NCBI GenBank assembly: GCA_030762935.1
Contig: CM060895.1
Coordinates: forward strand, 33,284,501-33,348,500
DNA length: 64,000 nt
Origin: Hymenopus coronatus
Lineage: Eukaryota > Arthropoda > Insecta > Mantodea > Hymenopodidae
Direction: 5' to 3'
In this document: positions 57,290 to 64,000 of the stretch, one piece after another
Layout: the number at the start of each line of letters is the position of its first letter
How positions within the stretch are numbered: the first letter of the stretch is position 1
Translations under genes and position numbers: made by a program
Notes under the pieces: model-generated
Told to the model about the DNA's origin: nothing
Seen by the model: only the letters and a program-made list of their open reading frames with translations
The model's database searches: none

Positions 57290-58238
57290 ATTTACTTTCT
57301 CTAGCACGTATGTATAATATACATAGTAGAAAGAGAAGGCATTTTATTCCACCCAAATATTCAACACAGAGATTTCACCGAAAACGCATGTTTCGAAACT
57401 CTATGAATCAAAAAAAAGCATTTTAGAAACCTGTCCATGTGTGTGTTTGTGCGCGCGCAGCATAGCTCAAAGGCAACCAATACCTAGTTGGTATTAAGTT
57501 CAGTATTTCCACACTAAAACTTCTAAGAAAATCCTTCATCCCCAACTACCGTTTACATGGAACATTTTTCAAAAATTTTTATTTTTCCAAAAACGGATCT
57601 AACGATATAAAATAGTATATAATTAAGACGTTTTTCAGACAAACAAAATGTATATCCTGATTTTTCTGGGAATAGCCTCTGAAGACTTCTTTATTCTGGA
57701 TGAGTTTTGATAACTTGTTGTACATTTGATAGATATCGTAAGAGATAGACAAAAAGAAATAGACTACACAAAAATGTACACGGTTTATGTCATATACATT
57801 GTTTTGTAGAGTTAATCATTTCTAAGATATCCCATGACATCTTTCTCTTTGCTTCTTTTGTTTGCTCCTTAAAAAAAAAAAAGCAAAAACAAACAAAACA
57901 AAAAAAAAACGGAATTTCAATTGTTTCATGTAGCGACCGGATTTTAAAAGATTTCACTATCGCTTTAGCCCAGTGTACTCCCTTATTTCCTTTCTACTTA
58001 CAAGAAAGCAAGCAATAAAATCAATTTTGGCAACGCTTATCTTGATTAGCTTCAACTAATGGTACCGCTTTAACTACTTATTTCCCTTCTACTTACAATG
58101 AAGAAAGTAATAAGATCATTCCTGTTAATGTTTATTTTGATTAGTATGATGTAGATAAAACAATAAGCACTTGTAAGAATGGTTTGTAAATGGAGCAACT
58201 AGAGAAAGTTATGTGAATGGAATACATAACATTTTTAT
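57290..58238 (-). mobile_element. R870 copy with 5' internal duplication
   Basis: Starts TTACTTTCTCTAGCACGTAT; ends GGAATACATAACATTTTTAT. The TATTTCC...CTACTTACAA...GATTAG segment occurs twice (about 57980-58055 and 58078-58142), which lengthens the unit to about 949 bp. Confidence 0.85.
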
Positions 58239-58242
58239 AAAA

Positions 58243-58354
58243 AGTAAAACTACCTTTTTTGGATTCTGGGGGTCTCAAAACATCTATTTCTGGTGAAATC
58301 TCGAATTTTTGGGTGGAATACTTACTATATACATTGTACACATGAGAAGGTAAT
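58243..58354 (+). repeat. R870 3'-end fragment
   Basis: TTTTTTGGATTCTGGGGGTC, TGGTGAAATCTCGAATTTTT and CATTGTACACATGAGAAGG. As at 51113, a 3' end begins in the TTTTTTGGATTC T-run behind a minus copy, but no matching 5' host part was found upstream. Confidence 0.65.
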
Positions 58355-58807
58355 AAACGAATTACTTGAAAAACTCATATGAATATAACATCAAGTTGTT
58401 TGTGAGGATGTATCTGTAAATAACAAGTTAAAACGTTAAGGGAGGAAATTATGATTAAATCTTTATATGTTATATTCCGAGATAATCACATGTTATAAAA
58501 TGTCTATGTGTGAATGAACAATTGATGAGCATATTCTTGCTTGAAGTGCTTAAGGTAGCATGAAAGAGAGACTGAAGCTTATGCTGGCGAATGTGATGAA
58601 ATTAATTTAAATTAATCACAACACGCAAGGAACGCAAACTATCCTTATTACGCCTTCCTGAGTGGAGAAATGCACGCAATTAGTTATAAGTCCAGCTCGG
58701 ATACTAATCTCTGCTCATTAAGAGTACTCGCTGTGGTGGCAGCACCTGTTCACCCGCGCTTGGCTACCAAGCACACGCCTATCAATTTAGAAACTTGGAG
58801 GATTTTT
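58355..58807. other. Single-copy gap
   Basis: Nothing recognised. Confidence 0.4.
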
Positions 58808-59046
58808 TTTTCTCTAGGCACATATGTACAATGTACATCCAAAAATTCGAAGTCAAGATTTCACCGGAAATATATGTTTTAGAAAAAAGTCCGTGTGTGT
58901 CTGTGAACAGCATAGTTCACAAACGAAATAACTGTTAAATACCAAACTTGGTATTTAAGTTCAGCATCTTCCTAGGATACGACACAAAGATTTTCAAAAT
59001 TAATCCTACCGCCCCCAACTAGCCTTTACATGGGAATACATTCGAA
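58808..59046 (-). repeat. R870 3'-end part
   Basis: From TTCTCTAGGCACATATGTAC to AGCCTTTACATGGGAATACA. It is then joined at 59047 to a plus-oriented copy without spacer. Confidence 0.72.
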
Positions 59047-59417
59047 GATTAGTAGAAATTGTCTTACTTGCTTCCTTGTAAATAGAAGGAAAATAAGGGA
59101 ATACACTTGGCTAAAATGAAACTCAAATCTTTTAAAAGCCGGTTGCCATGTGGTTAAATCCGTTTTTATGTATAGCTGGGAGTTTACAAATTTCCGTTTG
59201 AAAGTTAGATAGTTCAAAACTAAAACCAATAACAAGGAATATTTCGAAAACGGTCAACTCTAAGATAAAAACGAATATCACATAAATTGTGTTTTAATGA
59301 GATCTACATTATTTATAGCAAGTTTTTGCCTATCTCTTACGGCTTAGCAGTTACGCAAAATTGAACAAACTTCATGCAGAATAAAGAGGTCTTTAGTGGC
59401 TATTCCCAGAAAAATCA

Positions 59418-59476
<59 letters not shown>

Positions 59477-59715
59477 TTTAATATAAGGTATTTTAATCAA
59501 AATCGTTAATCATTTTTGCTAAAAATAAAATGTTCGAATTTTTTTCCACGAAAGGGGTAGTTTGGGGTGGAGGGATTTATCTCAAAATTTTCGTGTTGCA
59601 TCCCTGAAAGATACCAAAATTAAATACCAAATTTGGTTTTTTACTGACTTTTCGTTTTTGAGTTATCGTGTTCACAGTCACATGGACACATACGGACCTT
59701 TTTCTAAAAGTGTTG
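59047..59715 (+). mobile_element. R870 copy, both ends missing, long (TA)n
   Basis: Starts in GATTAGTAGAAATTGTCTTA and ends in the core at CACATACGGACCTTTTTC. (TA)27 at 59420-59473 at the CAAGATATACA site. Confidence 0.82.
59420..59473. repeat. (TA)n microsatellite in R870
   Basis: About 54 bp of pure TA, the longest expansion at this R870 position. Confidence 0.95.
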
Positions 59716-60224
59716 GTTCCCGCATAAAATACATTCGAAATCACTGCCCTCCTTTCTATTTTCATTCCTCCTGTCTTTATCTGCGCTAATTCTTTTCTCT
59801 CTTATTTATTACACATATCTACATATTCTTCTATCTGTTAACCATCCTTTCTTCGGTTTTCTGTTTGAAGTTGGCGACTTTTTCTTCTCGAATTGATCCC
59901 AAATTTCCTGTTTATCTATGTCTTAAACTTCCTTCACTTAACAGTAAGAAATAAAATATTACATTCCCTTTACATGCCAGAAAGGTATGTTTAGAGATAC
60001 TCTGAATCTAGTAAAAGAGACATTTGTATACAATAATATTCTAAATATAAATCTTAATAAAGATTTAAATATTAAAAACACTATTAGAATACTACTACAA
60101 ACTATATATTGCTAATACAAATGTGGATATAAAGGCTAGCATTTGAAATATTTATCTTATATTATTAAACCTTTGAGAGTCTGTGGACAGCATAGCTAAA
60201 ACATCTGATGTTTCATTACATTTA
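59716..60224. other. Single-copy AT-rich gap
   Basis: Nothing recognised, apart from a CTGTGGACAGCATAGCTAAA scrap (60181-60200) like the R870 core flank. Confidence 0.4.
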
Positions 60225-60690
60225 CTGGCTGAGGCGTTCAGGATCAGTTCCTCGCAGCCGACCTCTTTGATCCATGGGTTTATCCCTGGTTACAAGGCGA
60301 ATACTATGGATAATACTTTATTCCACGAATTTCCCTTCCATTCATTTCGTCTCCATTTCATCCATCTAGTCTTTCTTTTAGGGTTGTAAGTGTCGGCGAG
60401 GACTGCGGTGGTAGTGCCCTCTCGTGATGTTTGCGCTTTGGCAACTCAGCTCTAGGCCTCAGGGTGGCACTGGGGATGGTCGGTATAGTCAGGGGCGGTT
60501 ATTCAGACCTGGAGCGCGGGCTCCTAACGCTCACCGCGTCGAGATGAAGAACTGCTTGGGAACTGTTAGGGATTCTCCACGATGGCTCCCTGTCGCAGTC
60601 TGGTTCCAGCTGCTTTCTGTAATTGCTCTCATTTCATCCTCTCCTCTCGGGTCTGAACTACAAAAAAGCCTAATTACTGGCTGAGGTGCG
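60225..60690 (+). mobile_element. Possible tRNA-derived repeat, GC-rich
   Basis: TGGCTGAGGCGTTCAGG (A-box-like) and CATGGGTTTATCCCTGG (weak B box) start a 460-bp GC-rich block, in which a second CTGGCTGAGGTGCGG closes the end at about 60678-60692. The 86-codon ORF inside has no motif. It could equally be an unrelated old repeat. Confidence 0.35.
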
Positions 60691-60703
60691 GAATCCGCTT
60701 GAC

Positions 60704-60890
60704 TACTTCATTCACATGACATTCTCTGCCTATTACAAAAGAATATTCTCCTATCCACTGCCTGCTAATCAAGATACAGCTTCACAAAAGTAGTGTTTTT
60801 ACTCATTTTCTTGTGACTACAAGAGAAGCAAGGGAATATACTAGGATAAAGGTATTTTAAAATATTTTAAAACCTGGTTGACGGTAACTT
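60704..60890 (+). repeat. R870 5'-end fragment
   Basis: TTCATTCACATGACATTCTC then GCCTGCTAATCAAGATAC and AAACCTGGTTGACGG: the first 190 bp of the element only. Confidence 0.7.
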
Positions 60891-61324
60891 TTAGTTTGCA
60901 AACCTTTCTGCAATGTTCATTGTGTATGTTCACATTCTCTCCTCCCTCCTCCACCATACCCCCCGCGCCAATATTTGCTCATTAGTACCAAACGTGCACT
61001 TGTGATACACAACTTTTGGTTTTATTTCTTTTCGTGCATATATTGTTTTGTGAGAAAACATTTCTAAATAAACTTTATCTACTATTATAATAAGCAATGC
61101 TGCTTTAGTTCGTAGTTAATAGGCAACAAAATTATGCTTTATATTCTAACAAAACACAAAACACGCTATCAAAACATAAAATATAGGTTCAGATAACGTA
61201 AAATAAACTTTAATTAGGATAATTTTGTGTAACTAGCACATAAATAAACTTTCCTTGACTTTTATGGAGGTATATTAATAGTTATATCTCGGCCTGATTT
61301 TAATAAATTTACCTACTATGATCA
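60891..61324. other. Single-copy AT-rich gap
   Basis: Nothing recognised. Confidence 0.4.
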
Positions 61325-61746
61325 TAGTGTAATTTTGCATAACTGCTAAACCATAAGAGATGGACAAAAACTTACAACACAAAACATGTAGAGCACTTTA
61401 ATACCCACAATTTATGTTGTATACTTTTTTTTCGTGGATTTGGTCGTTTTTAGATATTTCTTGTGTTCGGTTTCAGCTGTTAAAAACTATACTTTTCTGT
61501 TACTGGAATTTGTCAACTCCTGTCCATACAAACAAAGAAACTTCAATCAACTAACAACCAGCTTTTGACTATCACTTTAACCTATGGCACTCCCTTATTT
61601 AGCTTCTACGTACAAGGAAGCCAGTTATATAAATATTTCTGCAAATGATTTCTCGATTACCATGAAGTAAACAGAATCATAAACTTTTTCACAATTTGTT
61701 GCACAGATGTAGAGAAATCCTTGTGAATGTAACACATCAGATTTTT
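61325..61746 (-). mobile_element. R870 copy, 5' half
   Basis: Starts at AATTTTGCATAACTGCTAAA and ends GTAACACATCAGATTTTT. The 3' half is absent. A weak TACCTACTATGATCATAGTG at 61310-61329 is a TGATCA palindrome resembling the family hairpin and may be what remains of the 3' end after a deletion. Confidence 0.8.
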
Positions 61747-62378
61747 AAGTATATTGTTTGTGTGTTTACTTGCTTGCACGTTGATAACGTTGTGTCTCCA
61801 ACAATAAGAGAGGCTGCATCGTAAGAAATAAACCTTGAGCCTTCTACTTCCTGTTTACTTAGTGACGTTACATGAAACCAACAGCAAAACGACACACTTT
61901 CCGCAGCGTCTGACTCGAAGCACCCGTGCATGATATTAAATCACCGAAAGCCACCTTGGCGTCTCTTCGCGAAGGAGCAACGGTGCGATAAAGTGTGTTT
62001 GCACCGTAAAGACGAGAATTATTTGCTCAACAACATTTTTATGGCACTAAGTCTTAAAGCGACAACGCGTGCATTTTTTCACAATTCACAACATTAAAGA
62101 GGAAAGTACCAAATTTATATCCTACCTATAAAACACAAAAAAGATCTTGCAGTTTTTAATAATACTGGGATCTCATTCCAAACAATGTCCTCACATGATC
62201 ATTACGTCACATGTCTAGCTATTGAGCCTGTAATTCAATTCCCCTAGTACTTTCACTGAGCATATGATTCGGTAGTTGGAGAAGTTGCTTAGCAAGTACG
62301 GCGTTTTGAGGGCGTGAGAACCTTCCACGCCATAGCAACACATGGTAGTTTTCATTTTGTGTGTTCTACAACATCTCT
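61747..62378. other. Single-copy gap
   Basis: Nothing recognised. Confidence 0.4.
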
Positions 62379-62639
62379 GGTCGTTTCCTTAGCGCGGTGG
62401 AAGCTCGGCCGCTTGCCAAGCGGGAGAACTGGGTTCGATTCCCGGTACCGGAGTGGAGATTTTTCCCCCGCTGGGAGGCTTGCGCTCAGAGCCCTAGGGG
62501 CCAATTGAGAAGCTACTTATGGAGAAGTAGCGGCTCCAAGTTGAAAAGACCACATTACTGGTCCGAGATGGGAGAAGCAGCGGCCGGGCGGTAGGCCCTG
62601 GCCCCTTGTTGGCTGTTGCTCCATGGAGTAAGTTCAATT
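62379..62639 (+). mobile_element. SINE-A, shorter variant
   Basis: Head GCGGTGGAAGCTCGGCCGC and B box GGGTTCGATTCCCGG. The segment between the AGTAGCGGCTCCAAG block and CGAGATGGGAGAAGCAGCGG is about 75 bp shorter than in the copy at 15280. Flanked by ACAACATCTCT (62368-62378) and ACAAAATCTCT (62640-62650). Confidence 0.88.
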
Positions 62640-62784
62640 ACAAAATCTCTCGCTCATGTTTTATTTAGCTGATATCGAAGGTCCGTGAAAGTTATAAAAT
62701 GGGGTATTTTTGATCATCCCTTGGTGTAAGACAACATTAATTTATCAACAGTCATTGCGATTCACTTCCATGAATGTAAACAAA

Positions 62785-63535
62785 AAAATCTGATGTGTTC
62801 CATTCACATAACTTTCTCTATATCTCTGCAACAAATTATTTACTTCTATTTCATTCAGGCTAATCGAAAAAAATTAGCAGGAATAGTGTTACTATTTGCT
62901 TCCATATAAGAAGAAGCGAAATAAGGGAATATCCCTAATAGTTAAAGGTATAAAAAATAGAATTGCAATTATTAAACAGAATAATTGGTTGAATATGATT
63001 AGTTATATTATTTTTAATAATGATTTCGTTTTACCATAGGTTAAAATGATAGTCAAAAGCCAGTTGCTATGTGAAGCTTTCCTTTGTATGGACTGGAGTT
63101 GACAAATTCCTGTATGAGAAAAGTGTAATTTTTTTAAAGCTGAATCCAAAAACAAGGAATATCTCAAAAGCGATCAACTACACGAAAAAAAGTATATAAC
63201 ATAAATTGTGTGTTTTATTGTGCTCCATATTATTTGTGTGGTAAATTTTTATTCATCTCTTACGGTTTAGCAGTTATGCAAAATTCCGTAAAATTCATCC
63301 AGAATAAAGTAGTCTTCAGAGGCTATTCCCAGAAAATTCAAAATATAGTTTTATTTGTCAGGTAATTATCTTTAATATACGATATTTTAATCAAAATCGT
63401 TAGAGACATTTGTGAAAAAATAAAAATGTTTGAAAATTGTTCCTTGTAAACTTGGGGTGGAGAAATTTTTCTCAAAATCATCGTGTTACATTCCTGGAAG
63501 ATACAAAACTTAAATACCAAGTTTGTTATTTTACA
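62785..63535 (+). mobile_element. R870 copy with about 95-bp insertion, 3' truncated
   Basis: AAAAATCTGATGTGTTCC start. At 62938 the family order (AAGGGAGTACCATAGG) is broken by AT-rich DNA up to TTTTACCATAGGTTAAAA at about 63030. Ends in AAGTTTGTTATTTTAC, so the core and palindrome are missing. Confidence 0.85.
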
Positions 63536-63670
63536 TTTCTACGTAAGTAAATATCTGTAATGGAGATAATGTACAAGTGTTGGAACTTTAATAATGACAA
63601 CTATTTATTTACTGCTTATACAAAAGACATGCATGTTACTGTTCTTTAAAGTAGTCATCAGCATTCAGTA

Positions 63671-63952
63671 TATCGCCCTCTATGGTGTAATGGTTACCAT
63701 GCTAACTTCATATAACCAAGGTCTCGGGTTCAAACCCGGCGAAGGACGATGAATTTTTTCGGGCGTAAATATCCTTAGCATGGCTTCCTTTGGAAAGGAA
63801 GTAAAGCCGTTGGTCCCGTGTCGTAGATTTACGGCATGTAAAATAACCTCAAGCCTCATATAGAGAGGCCTCTGAGCAAAATTAAGCGGTCTTTCACACC
63901 CAATATAGTGCTGAGAACCACAGCAGTTAAAGAGCATCCATAAATAAAACTC
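63671..63952 (+). mobile_element. SINE-B, plus strand
   Basis: A box GTGTAATGGTTACCATGC, B box GGGTTCAAACCCGGCG, tail GAGCATCCATAAATAAAAC. Flanks CATTCAGTA (63662-63670) and CATTCTGTA (63953-63961) form a 9-bp duplication with one mismatch. Confidence 0.88.
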
Positions 63953-64000
63953 CATTCTGTACAACCTTTGCAAGCGTCGCCTGCAGTGTTGATAGTTTGA

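Noticed and set aside
60424..60684. 86-codon ORF in GC-rich block
   Set aside because: No motif, and it lies within a suspected repeat.

Overview
The window looks like intergenic DNA from a large, AT-rich, transposon-dense animal genome, most likely an arthropod and probably an insect. The reasons are several mariner-type transposons, a Jockey-type LINE with a poly(A) tail, at least five tRNA-derived SINE families, abundant (TA)n and (CA)n microsatellites, and no bacterial operon, ribosome binding site or CRISPR. I found no convincing host protein-coding gene, tRNA gene or rRNA gene in 64 kb. The species cannot be fixed from sequence alone.

The dominant content is one repeat family, called R870 here (unit about 870 bp). 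By hand I count about 48 copies or pieces in both orientations, covering roughly 36 kb, more than half the window. Its 5' end reads (A)AAAATCTGATGTGTTCC and its 3' end carries the perfect palindrome ACTATGTACATAGT followed by GAGAAAGTAAAAA. An 11-bp motif, ACTTTCTCTAC, occurs about 22 bp inside the 5' end and, inverted, almost at the 3' end. A (CA)n-rich core lies near the 3' end. Copies sit in T/A runs with no obvious target duplication, often join head to tail, and nest inside one another. This architecture most resembles non-autonomous Helentron-type rolling-circle elements (HINE/DINE-1-like). That assignment is an inference. No Rep/helicase partner is present in the window. ORFs of up to about 150 codons recur at matching places in many copies on both strands, and I do not treat them as genes.

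Layout. 1-5.3 kb: R870 copies, one SINE-A and a nested R870 insertion. 5.3-8.3 kb: R870 pieces, a decayed LINE 3' end and a SINE with a clean target duplication. 8.3-18.3 kb: R870 copies, including a head-to-tail pair at 15.7-17.4 kb, with SINEs of families A, B, D and E and a transposase helix-turn-helix relic. 18.4-21.8 kb: a decayed mariner and a deleted DDE element. 21.8-49 kb: almost continuous R870 in both orientations, broken by SINEs and short single-copy stretches. 49.3-50.6 kb: an intact-looking 1,335-bp mariner with a 362-codon D,D34D transposase, inserted in the (TA)n tract of one R870 copy that is itself inserted in another. 52.9-55.0 kb: a 5'-truncated Jockey LINE abutting a third, decayed mariner. 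55-64 kb: R870 pieces and SINEs among single-copy AT-rich DNA.

The elements do not form a pathway. What the window records is an order of insertions: old R870 copies, younger R870 copies inside them, then SINEs and mariners inside those. Coordinates of repeat ends are hand estimates and may be off by several bases.
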